Source: a virus
DNA length: 23,785 nt
Virus record (IMG/VR): IMGVR_UViG_3300033388_005621
Coordinates: 1 to 23,785 of that record
Direction: 5' to 3' (one strand)
Of the stretch, positions 14,338-22,334 are shown piece after piece. A model generated the notes under the pieces. It had not been told where the DNA came from, made no database searches, and worked only from the letters and a program-made list of their open reading frames with translations. How positions within the stretch are numbered: the stretch's first letter is position 1; each line of letters starts with the position of its first letter. A program made the position numbers and the translations under genes.

Positions 14338-14673
14338 ATGAGTATTTCTAAATTAAAATTTGAGACACTGAGAACGCTTGCGTTCGGCAGTATTGCTGCA
14401 GGATATACAGCTGTTGGCACCGGGTTTACACATCCAATCAGTAAACTTCATATCGTAAATGACACTGACGTTGGAGTTTACTTCTCTGACGATGGAACAA
14501 ATAACAAACTTTATATTGCTAATGGAATGGACCGTTTATTTGATGTAACTGTTGAGTCTTCCAATCCAGATTTTATCGAAAAAGGTACTACTTTTTATGT
14601 AAAACAAGGACCTGAAGGCGCTGCAGCTTCTGGGCTAGTAACAATAGCGGCACTTTACGGCGACAAAAAATAA
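14338..14673 (+). CDS. Small beta-rich structural-type protein A, 111 aa
   Basis: The ATG at 14338 is chosen over an upstream TTG because AAAGGA lies 7-8 nt before it. The sequence has LRTLAFGSIAAGYTAVGTGF followed by THPISKLHIVNDTDVGVYFS, DDGTNNKLYIANG and a C-terminal strand YVKQGPEG. The next gene encodes a clear paralogue: ELRT(I)AFG, HPISKL, N-(S/D)-TDVG and YVKQ are all shared. The pattern of short strands with an N-x-TD motif suits a small beta sandwich on the virion surface or a fibre-associated protein. I recall similar proteins in environmental phages without a known role. Confidence 0.65.
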   Translation: MSISKLKFETLRTLAFGSIAAGYTAVGTGFTHPISKLHIVNDTDVGVYFSDDGTNNKLYIANGMDRLFDVTVESSNPDFIEKGTTFYVKQGPEGAAASGLVTIAALYGDKK

Positions 14674-14685
14674 GGGGGGCTAGTA

Positions 14686-15015
14686 ATGAGTAAATCACGA
14701 AGAATTAGAGCGGAAGAACTAAGAACAATTGCTTTTGGTGCAATTGGAGCTGGATTCGCAAAAATAGGAGCTAATTATGCTCATCCTATTTCTAAATTAG
14801 TAATAACTAACTCTACTGATGTTGGTCTGACATTCTCACATGATGGCGTAACAAGTCATATAGATATTCCAACAGAAGGTACTTTTGTTTTAGATATTGA
14901 TTATAACTCTGATACATCTGTTTCATTGCCTCAAGGAGATGCCTTGTATGTAAAACAGGATGGAGTTCCGTCAGTAGGAAAAGTTAGTTTTTCTACATAT
15001 TACATAGAAGACTAG
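14686..15015 (+). CDS. Small beta-rich structural-type protein B, paralogue of the previous gene, 109 aa
   Basis: The gene starts 12 nt after its paralogue with AAGGGGGG upstream. Shared landmarks in the same order are LRTIAFGAIGAGFAKIG, AHPISKLVITNSTDVGLTFS, HDG and YVKQDG. It differs in the middle, where it has IDIPTEGTFVLDIDYNSDTS. The two therefore come from an old tandem duplication and have had time to specialise, for instance as partners in one hetero-oligomer. It is followed 7 nt later by the large fibre gene, so it is probably co-expressed with it. Confidence 0.65.
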   Translation: MSKSRRIRAEELRTIAFGAIGAGFAKIGANYAHPISKLVITNSTDVGLTFSHDGVTSHIDIPTEGTFVLDIDYNSDTSVSLPQGDALYVKQDGVPSVGKVSFSTYYIED

Positions 15016-15022
15016 GAACAAT

Positions 15023-18000
15023 ATGAGTTATTTAACATATAATCAAAGCGCTGTAGTAGGTGTAATGAATACACTTACAGGAAATGTCGGCGGTGCAGTA
15101 GGACCTGATGCTGCGCATAATATAAATTTTGTTGGTGGTGGTGGCATTACTGTTACTGGTACTCCTGTAACTAACACTTTAACTATTACTGTTGCTGGCT
15201 TAACTGTTCCTGAAGGTGGAACTGGTCTTACAACAATTACAGATCATTCACTTGTTGTTGGATCTGGTGTTGCTGCGATGACTGAACTTGGTGTGGCCAC
15301 CGATGGTCAACTTGTAATCGGATCAACAGGTGCAGATCCTGTACTTGCCGCACTTACATCTGTTGGCGGAACAATTTCTGTTACAAATGCAGCTGGTTCA
15401 ATAAATTTAGATGTAATAGCTGCTGGTGGAGCTATTACACAACTTGATGGGGATAGTGGCTCAGCTACTCCTACATTGGGTGTTGTAGATGTTCTTGGTG
15501 GAACAAATATAACAACAGTTGGAAATTTAAGTGACCTCACAGTTAATCTAGATACCATCTTAGATGGAATAGATGATATTACATTTATAGCTGGTGGAAC
15601 AATTAGAACAGGCTTAATAGCAGCTGATAATCTTCTTATACAAGCTTATGATGTTGACGGCGCTTCTTATACAACATTTGCAACTTTGACATCAAATAAC
15701 ACTCCAACCATGGATTTAAGTGATGATGTTACCAAAGCTAGTGGATATATATATCGGGGTGGTGGCACTGATGTTCCTGTTGCTGATGGTGGCACTGGTT
15801 CATCGACACTTACAGATCACGGAATTTTGCTTGGATCTGGTACTTCTGCAATAACACCATTGGGCGTCGCAACTAACGGACAAATTCCAATTGGATCAAC
15901 AGGCGCAGATCCTGTTCTTGCAAACATAACTTCAACAGGTGCAACTCTTACCGTAACTAACGGTGCTGGAACAATAAATATTGAAACTGGCGGCGCTGTA
16001 ATGACAGGCCTTGATGCTGACTCAGGTTCCGCTGTGCCAACAGCAGGAGTTATTATAATTGAAGGTGGCGACAATATAACTACATCAGCAATTGGAACAA
16101 ATGTTCTTACTGTTGATCTTGATGCAGCTATATCTGGAACTTCATCACTTACAATGGCAACTGGTGGAGCAATAAGAACTAATACTGGAGCAGGAAATAC
16201 TCTTTTATTCCAAGCTTACGATGTTGATGGAGCCGCATATTCTACTTTCGCAACAATGACTGCAGCTAACGATCCATCAATGAATCTTGCTGATAATGTT
16301 ACGAAGGGAGGCGGTTATATTTATCGTGCCGGAGGTACTGACGTGCCAGTTACCGATGGTGGTACTGGTGTCTCTACTCTCACTGATCATGGTGTTGTTG
16401 TTGGTTCTGGTACATCGCCAGTAACTTCATTAGCAGCAGCTACAAATGGTCAATTAATAATTGGTTCTACAGGCGCAGATCCATCTTTAGCTGCTATTAC
16501 ATCAGCAATGGATTTAACAATTACCAATGGTGCTGGAACAATAAACATAGACCTTACAGATAATACACATAATACCGCTGTTGATGGTTGGGCCGGGTCT
16601 ATAATTGAAACGAATAGTGTTACCGTAACATCTGATGGCGGAACAATAACATTAGCTGTTGAAAAGTCAGGAGGAGGTAATCTTACAGTTGTATTCTCTA
16701 GTGATTTTTATGATTGGGTAACTGCCCCAGCTACAGTGACTCTAACAGCTGGTTCTGATACAGCCCCTCAAATTAACTATGTTTATCTTCTAGAATCAAC
16801 AAAAGTATTAACTGCTAGTACAGTATCGTTTCCATCATCAGCAACTGAGTTTGCTCCTATAGCAACTGTTTTATGTCAAAGTGCGGCTTCTCTTGTGGCA
16901 GAAGGTGCATATAAGGTTCACGCATGGACAGATCATATTTCAAATGGAAATGGTCATGTTCAGCATTTAAACAGTTGGATAAGAAACCAGAATGCTACAT
17001 GGATATCAGGAGTTGGACAAACTCTTACTATAACTCCTAATGGTGGCGCACCAGACAATGTTATATTTACAACAGCAGCAGGAGTTGTTTTGCAACTTCA
17101 TGATCATACATTCCCTGCATTTTCTGGAACGCCAGATGTTTATGTTGTAAATGACTCTGTGACGCCTTATGACCTTGTTACAGATTTAAACACACAGCTT
17201 ACCGATTCAACTGGCGCTTCAATGTCAGCCAGTTACTTCTCTCTTGTTATTTGGGGTGTAGTAAGTGAAGACACCGGCGACTGTAAGTTGATGTTAAATC
17301 TTCCAGCAGGAAGTTATGGTACAGCTGCAACATTAGCAACAGACCTTAATAAATACGCAGACTATATAATACCTGCAGATTTTAAAGGTACAGGATTCTT
17401 AATATCTCAGCTTAATTTAAGACATCAAACATCTGCGTCTGGAACATGGACATCTATAGAGGAAATTGATCTTAGGGGGTTGGTTCCATCTATTTCTGCT
17501 GGTGGAACAACAGCATTCCCAACTGAATTCCCAGATAATACATTTAGAATTAATGACAACGCAGATCCAACGAAACTGATTGCCTTTGAAGCTTCAGCAA
17601 TAACAACAGCTACAACAAGAACAATAACAGCTGCTGACCGAAATGTTGATCTAGACGCTGTTTCGGACAGTTTCGTAACTGGCTCGGGCACAGCAACTCC
17701 ATCAGGAGGTGTGATCAATATCACTGGTGGAACTAATGTTACTACTACTGGCTCAGGAAATACGGTTGTAATAAATGCAACAGGTTCTGGTGGGGGAATT
17801 ACATTTTCTGAGATTACGGGAACTAGCCAAGCAATGCTCTCAAACAATGGATACATAACAAATAATGTGGCTCAAGTTGTTTGTACTTTGCCGGACACAG
17901 CAGCACTTGGTTCAATTGTTCGTGTAACAGGTAAAGGTGCCGGTGGCTGGCGTATTTCTCAGAATGCTGGTGAGACAATTACATGGGATGAAAGCTTATC

Positions 18001-18127
18001 GACCACTACAGGAACTGGTGGATACCTAGCATCTACAGATGACTTTGATTCTGTTGAACTTATTTGTTTGACGGCCGATACTCTCTGGGGAATTTTGAGC
18101 TCAAAAGGTAACATAACTCTTGTATAG
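15023..18127 (+). CDS. Large modular tail fibre with three repeats, 1034 aa
   Basis: AGGA precedes the ATG. The N-terminal 60 residues lead into a module opening at residue 62 (VPEGGTGLTTITDH), repeated at 251 (VPVADGGTGSSTLTDHG) and 441 (VPVTDGGTGVSTLTDHG), a period of about 190 residues. Each module contains NGQ(L/I)xIGSTGADPxLA and TNxAGxIN; the first two also contain LLxQAYDVDGAxYxTFAT. Residues about 510-870 are a non-repeated section with PQINYVYLLESTKVL and HAWTDHISNGNGHVQHLNSW, probably the functional head or a hinge domain. The C-terminus (from about 920) is a distinct domain with GKGAGGWRISQNAGETITWD and a final TLWGILSSKGNITLV. This is a tip type seen in several phage fibres and some bacterial genomes, to my recollection. 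No catalytic motif is recognised. Confidence 0.75.
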   Translation: MSYLTYNQSAVVGVMNTLTGNVGGAVGPDAAHNINFVGGGGITVTGTPVTNTLTITVAGLTVPEGGTGLTTITDHSLVVGSGVAAMTELGVATDGQLVIGSTGADPVLAALTSVGGTISVTNAAGSINLDVIAAGGAITQLDGDSGSATPTLGVVDVLGGTNITTVGNLSDLTVNLDTILDGIDDITFIAGGTIRTGLIAADNLLIQAYDVDGASYTTFATLTSNNTPTMDLSDDVTKASGYIYRGGGTDVPVADGGTGSSTLTDHGILLGSGTSAITPLGVATNGQIPIGSTGADPVLANITSTGATLTVTNGAGTINIETGGAVMTGLDADSGSAVPTAGVIIIEGGDNITTSAIGTNVLTVDLDAAISGTSSLTMATGGAIRTNTGAGNTLLFQAYDVDGAAYSTFATMTAANDPSMNLADNVTKGGGYIYRAGGTDVPVTDGGTGVSTLTDHGVVVGSGTSPVTSLAAATNGQLIIGSTGADPSLAAITSAMDLTITNGAGTINIDLTDNTHNTAVDGWAGSIIETNSVTVTSDGGTITLAVEKSGGGNLTVVFSSDFYDWVTAPATVTLTAGSDTAPQINYVYLLESTKVLTASTVSFPSSATEFAPIATVLCQSAASLVAEGAYKVHAWTDHISNGNGHVQHLNSWIRNQNATWISGVGQTLTITPNGGAPDNVIFTTAAGVVLQLHDHTFPAFSGTPDVYVVNDSVTPYDLVTDLNTQLTDSTGASMSASYFSLVIWGVVSEDTGDCKLMLNLPAGSYGTAATLATDLNKYADYIIPADFKGTGFLISQLNLRHQTSASGTWTSIEEIDLRGLVPSISAGGTTAFPTEFPDNTFRINDNADPTKLIAFEASAITTATTRTITAADRNVDLDAVSDSFVTGSGTATPSGGVINITGGTNVTTTGSGNTVVINATGSGGGITFSEITGTSQAMLSNNGYITNNVAQVVCTLPDTAALGSIVRVTGKGAGGWRISQNAGETITWDESLSTTTGTGGYLASTDDFDSVELICLTADTLWGILSSKGNITLV

Positions 18128-18187
18128 GAAGCGTAGGTAATGGTACAGTCTTTATTATATTTACATCTAAATACAATAGAGGATGAC

Positions 18188-18823
18188 ATGAAAATTTGCA
18201 TAGACTGTGCCATTGAGAAAGAACTAAATGAATTCCCTAAAAATGGCAAATACTACAGAAGAAGATGTAAAATGTGCCATACACATAAATTTAAACCTAA
18301 AACAGGAAAGATAAACACTGGAAGATTTAAAAAGGGACATGTTCCATGGATAAAAGGAAAAAAAGGATTTATTCCATGGAACAAAGGATTAATTATAGGT
18401 GGAAATTCTAGAGATTGTAAAGCATATTTTATATGGAAAAGTTCGGTATTTGAAAGAGACAATAATAAGTGTCAGCATTGTTTTTCTAAAGAGAAACTTA
18501 TAGCTCATCATATTAAACCATGGAAAGACTTTCCTGAATTTAGATTTGATGTTGATAACGGGCTAACTTTATGTGCTTCATGTCATACAAAAATTCATTT
18601 AAAAGAAAAAAGCGCTTTTCAAAAAGGCGCAACTCCATGGATTAAAGGCAAAAAACATAGCGAAGAAAGCAAAAGAAAAATGAGTGATTCGCTTAAAGGT
18701 AAAATCTCATGGATGAAGGGCAGAAAACATAGCGAAGAAAGCATAAAAAAGATGTCTGAGTGTCATAAAGGCCAAATCCCATGGAATAAAGGTTTAAAAA
18801 AGGAGATAAATAATGGCGACTAA
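18188..18823 (+). CDS. Freestanding HNH homing endonuclease with NUMOD3 motifs, 211 aa
   Basis: GAGG about 6 nt before the ATG at 18188 supports this start over an upstream one. The N-terminus holds a zinc ribbon (C4, C7, C27, C30). The HNH core spans about 82-138: CQHC (95-98), HH at 107-108, N124 and CASCH (129-133) with H137, so the metal-binding and catalytic positions are intact. NUMOD3 DNA-binding units are at about 156-172 (KHSEESKRKMSDSLKGK) and 180-195. PW(I/N)KG motifs at 53, 63, 150 and 198 flank the core. The stop overlaps the next fibre gene by 11 nt. Such enzymes nick or cut related phage DNA and spread themselves with flanking genes; position between fibre genes suggests they are its target or passenger. 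Confidence 0.85.
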   Translation: MKICIDCAIEKELNEFPKNGKYYRRRCKMCHTHKFKPKTGKINTGRFKKGHVPWIKGKKGFIPWNKGLIIGGNSRDCKAYFIWKSSVFERDNNKCQHCFSKEKLIAHHIKPWKDFPEFRFDVDNGLTLCASCHTKIHLKEKSAFQKGATPWIKGKKHSEESKRKMSDSLKGKISWMKGRKHSEESIKKMSECHKGQIPWNKGLKKEINNGD

Positions 18824-19712
18824 AAATGCTATAGGGAGCGGCGATCCGATAGAAGTGGCTGCTGGAGGTACTGGAAATTCTACTTTAACAGACGGAGGTG
18901 TCTTGGTCGGATCGGGCGTCGGAGCCGTCACATCGCTATCTGTTGGTGCTACTGGAACACTTTTAACTGGAATTACTGCCTCAGACCCGATCTTCGCTAC
19001 TTCATCAAATGGTGATTTTACTTTTACTTCTTCTAGTGCGGGGTCTACAAGAACATTAAAGTCTGAAAATACAGATAATACTAACAGCTCATCTTCTGGT
19101 CGTGTTGACATCTCGGTAGGAGGAAGCTCAGCTGGAGACCCCAAAATAAATTATATTATTTCGGGTCAACAAACATGGTCAACAGGTATAGATAACAGTG
19201 ACTCTGACAAGTTTAAGATCTCTGCTAGCGCGGCTTTAGAGACCGCGACTGCTTTATCTTGCACAACTGCTGGTGAAATTACAATGCCTCTTCAGCCAGC
19301 GTTTAACGCTGCGTGTGCAACACAAAGTAATGTGACTGGAGATGCAACTGTTTACACAGTTACTTTTACTACAGCAGAATATTTTGATCAGAATAATGAC
19401 TTCGATGGAACAAGTACTTTCACTGCCCCAGTAACAGGAAAATATCAGTTTAATTGTCAGCTAAACATGGATGATCTAACAACCTCTCATACATCTGGAA
19501 CGATCACACTTTCAACCTCAAACAGAGACTATCTGACCGGATATATAAACAGTGGAGCTATAAAGTCGTCTGGTGATAACTCCGATCTTGGATTTACATT
19601 CCTTGTTGATATGGATTCAGCTGATACTGCAATTGTAAAAATAACTATTTCAAACGGAACAAAAGTTGTCGATGTAGTTAGTGGGTGGTTTAACGGCTTT
19701 CTAGCATGTTAG
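18813..19712 (+). CDS. Short fibre with C1q/TNF-like tip, 299 aa
   Basis: AAGGAG precedes the ATG, which overlaps the end of the endonuclease gene by 11 nt. Residues 15-60 hold one copy of the GGTG-NSTLTD-LVGSG module also found in the large fibre. Residues about 65-160 are an Asn/Ser-rich conserved middle region (SSAGDPKINYII, TGIDNSDSDKFKIS, TTAGEITMPLQPAF) seen in many phage fibres. Residues about 163-299 read as a C1q/TNF-like jelly roll: EYFDQNNDFDGTSTFTAPVT, GKYQF and a final WFNGFLAC, with the FxAPxxGxYxF core typical of that superfamily. C1q-like tips act as trimers that bind receptors. The next gene is a close paralogue. Confidence 0.7.
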   Translation: MATKNAIGSGDPIEVAAGGTGNSTLTDGGVLVGSGVGAVTSLSVGATGTLLTGITASDPIFATSSNGDFTFTSSSAGSTRTLKSENTDNTNSSSSGRVDISVGGSSAGDPKINYIISGQQTWSTGIDNSDSDKFKISASAALETATALSCTTAGEITMPLQPAFNAACATQSNVTGDATVYTVTFTTAEYFDQNNDFDGTSTFTAPVTGKYQFNCQLNMDDLTTSHTSGTITLSTSNRDYLTGYINSGAIKSSGDNSDLGFTFLVDMDSADTAIVKITISNGTKVVDVVSGWFNGFLAC

Positions 19713-19721
19713 GAGTTTTAT

Positions 19722-20630
19722 ATGGCTACGAAAAACGCAATTAACTCTAGCTTTCCAATTGAGCCAGCCGCTGGAGGAACGTCGGCATCAACATTAACTG
19801 ATCATGGTGTTCTTGTTGGTGCGGGAACATCTGCTGTTAACGGAATAACTGTTGGATCAACTGGTGAATTGATATCTGGTGATACAGGATCAGCTCCATC
19901 TTTTGGTGTAAATGCCTCTGGAGATTTTAATTTCACTTCTTCTACTGCTGGTGGGACAAGAATTTTAAAAGTAGAGAATACTAACAATTCAAATTCTGCT
20001 TCGTCGGCTGTTTTGTCTGTATCTTCTGGTGGGTCAAGTGCTGGAGATGCGAGTATTGGTCACATTGTTGATAGTGTTACAACCTTTTCTCAAGGTGTTG
20101 ATAACAGCGATAGTGACAACTTTGTAATATCTGCTAATGCGGCTCTAGGAACATCTAATATTTTTAGTGCAACTACAGCAGGTGAAGTTATAAAACCGCT
20201 AACTTCAGCATTTGGAGCTGTTGCAGCAGACCAAGCAAATGTAACAGGATCAGGAACAGTTTATACGGTTACATTCACGTCTTCAGAATATTTTGACCAA
20301 AATGGTGACTTTGACGGAACAAGTACATTTACAGCACCTATTACCGGTAAATATGTTTTTAATGCAACAATCACATACGCTGGAATTGATTCAAATAAGC
20401 CGCATGTTCAAACAAGGCTTGTAACAACCGCTAGGCTTTATAATCCTGGAATATCTAGCGCTTCTGCTCAAAGAGATGCTAATGATAGATTTTGTGGTCG
20501 TTACTCTTTTATTGTTGATATGGACGCAGCTGATACAGCAACTGTTGCTGCATATATTTGGAGTACTGGATCTGATGATGTTGATATACTAGGTTCAGGA
20601 ACATTCTTTAATGGATATTTAGCTTGTTAA
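19722..20630 (+). CDS. Short fibre with C1q/TNF-like tip, paralogue, 302 aa
   Basis: AGGAG lies 8 nt before the ATG, 9 nt after the previous stop. The architecture repeats that of the upstream gene: MATKNAI start, STLTDHGVLVGAGTS module at 24-38, GGSSAGDASIGHIV and QGVDNSDSDNFVIS in the middle, and a C1q-like end (EYFDQNGDFDGTSTFTAPIT, GKYVF, FFNGYLAC). Similarity is highest in the stalk and the first strands of the tip. The later loops (residues about 225-265) differ, which is where a jelly roll would contact a receptor. The pair looks like a duplicated receptor-binding protein in the process of changing specificity. Confidence 0.7.
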   Translation: MATKNAINSSFPIEPAAGGTSASTLTDHGVLVGAGTSAVNGITVGSTGELISGDTGSAPSFGVNASGDFNFTSSTAGGTRILKVENTNNSNSASSAVLSVSSGGSSAGDASIGHIVDSVTTFSQGVDNSDSDNFVISANAALGTSNIFSATTAGEVIKPLTSAFGAVAADQANVTGSGTVYTVTFTSSEYFDQNGDFDGTSTFTAPITGKYVFNATITYAGIDSNKPHVQTRLVTTARLYNPGISSASAQRDANDRFCGRYSFIVDMDAADTATVAAYIWSTGSDDVDILGSGTFFNGYLAC

Positions 20631-20640
20631 AAGGAGTAGT

Positions 20641-22323
20641 ATGGGAATAAGACGATCTAATCGAGGAGGAGAAAATCCTCTTTCATATATTGGTGTTGCT
20701 CCAGATTCTACACCAGCTTTTTTTGAGGTAGATCGTGCTCCAACAACTCGTGACTATTCTGGCTATAATCTTGGTGATTTTTGGTTAGATCGAAAAACAG
20801 ACGACGTTTGGGTTTTGGTCTCTCTTGAAAAGAATGTAGGTACTGGAGCAAAAGAGGCGGCATGGGTTAAATTTGCTACTGGAGCAACTACGTTACGTAA
20901 GTTTATTACAGATGTAGGAACAGTTGTTCCATCTGTAGGAGGCGTGAACGTTTTTGGATTTGGTGGAATAACAACTTCAGGTGCAGGAAATACGGTAACG
21001 ATCGAACTTGGAGAGTCTGCTCTTGATGGACAACTATTTATAGGTGGTGGAATTGCTCCAACATTGGGATATATAACATCAACTGGCGGAACACTTCTTA
21101 TTACCAATGCATCAAACTCAATTACAATTGCTTCTGCTCCTGGCGGAGACATGCTAACTATTGGAACTGATGGTGGAATTGCTGTACCTGGTTCTGGAGG
21201 AACAGTTAATTTAACCGGAACGACAAATATAAATACATCTGGTGCTGGCGCTATTGCAACTGTAAGTTTAAAAAATGATGTAACTTTATCTACAGGTCTT
21301 ACACTTTCTGCTCTTGGTGCTGGAGTAATGCAGACTGATGGAGCTGGAGTAGTAACATCAACTAATGGCACAGATGGACAATTGTTGATTGATTCAACAG
21401 CTGGTGCTCCTGCATGGGCAAATATAACATCAACTGGTGTAACTGTTTCAGTTAATAATCTTCCAAATAGCATTGAACTTGAAATTGCAGCAACTGGAAC
21501 GCTTCAAAGATTAGGTGCCGACATTGGTCCTGGGGCTGTAACAGTTACAGGAACTGTTAATGTTTTGGGTTCTACAAATATTAATACGGTTGGTGCAGGA
21601 AGTACTACAACTATAAATCTCGATAACTCTATTGACCTTGGTAGCGGACTTACATTGTCTGCTTCAGGAGCAGGAGTGTTACAAAATTCAGGTGCTGGCG
21701 TTGTAAGCTCAAGCAATGGAACAAATGGACAGGTATTAATATCTTCAAGCTCTGGTGCTCCAGCGTGGGCAAATATTACATCAACAACTCTCACAGTTAC
21801 AGATGGTCCAGGAACTATAAATATTGAAAAAGATTCATCTTCTTCTCCATGTCCTCCTTTTTTGTATGTTTTATCTGTTGCTGGCGGAGCAGGAGTTCTT
21901 GGTGGTGCGGGATATTATTATTTAGGTGATGATATTATCTTAACTAAGAGATTTGATGATGGAAGCAATGTTTATCCAGGTGACGGCGCTGGTGCACATG
22001 CTTATTTTGAGGCTCCTGTAACGGGAAAATATTTAATAAATTTAAATGTGATATTAAGTGGCACTCCTGGATCTACAACTCCTGATATAAGGTTTGAAAT
22101 AGAAACGACTGCAAGATTATATAGTCATTTACTTAATGCTGTTGTTCCTTCATCTGCTTTCATACCGGTTTTTTCTTTTAGCAGATCTTTTTCTGTTGTG
22201 TGTGATATGGCAATAACTGATAAAGCATATTTTAAAATTTTAGCCAATACTGGATCTGCAATAACTGCCTCAGGTGGTGTTGCTGTTTCAACATGTATTA
22301 GTGGGTTTTTAGTAGAAACTTAA
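20641..22323 (+). CDS. Tail fibre with docking motif, repeats and C1q-like tip, 560 aa
   Basis: AAAGGAG precedes the ATG. Residues 1-80 carry the docking motif shared with the beta-helix fibre and the next gene: VDRAP (30-34), LGDFWLDRKTDDVWVL and a Trp at 75. The stalk contains repeats at about 214-274 and 331-396 (period 117 residues), with SGLTLSALGAGVMQ, NGTDGQLLI and GAPAWANITST. A Ser-rich linker with SPCPP (402-406) leads to the tip. Residues about 425-560 form a C1q-like domain: YYYLGDDIILTKRFDDGSN, GDGAGAHAYFEAPVTGKYLI, VVCDM and a final SGFLVET. This is the same overall plan as the next gene and a longer version of the two upstream fibres. Confidence 0.7.
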   Translation: MGIRRSNRGGENPLSYIGVAPDSTPAFFEVDRAPTTRDYSGYNLGDFWLDRKTDDVWVLVSLEKNVGTGAKEAAWVKFATGATTLRKFITDVGTVVPSVGGVNVFGFGGITTSGAGNTVTIELGESALDGQLFIGGGIAPTLGYITSTGGTLLITNASNSITIASAPGGDMLTIGTDGGIAVPGSGGTVNLTGTTNINTSGAGAIATVSLKNDVTLSTGLTLSALGAGVMQTDGAGVVTSTNGTDGQLLIDSTAGAPAWANITSTGVTVSVNNLPNSIELEIAATGTLQRLGADIGPGAVTVTGTVNVLGSTNINTVGAGSTTTINLDNSIDLGSGLTLSASGAGVLQNSGAGVVSSSNGTNGQVLISSSSGAPAWANITSTTLTVTDGPGTINIEKDSSSSPCPPFLYVLSVAGGAGVLGGAGYYYLGDDIILTKRFDDGSNVYPGDGAGAHAYFEAPVTGKYLINLNVILSGTPGSTTPDIRFEIETTARLYSHLLNAVVPSSAFIPVFSFSRSFSVVCDMAITDKAYFKILANTGSAITASGGVAVSTCISGFLVET

Positions 22324-22334
22324 GGGGAGAAGTA

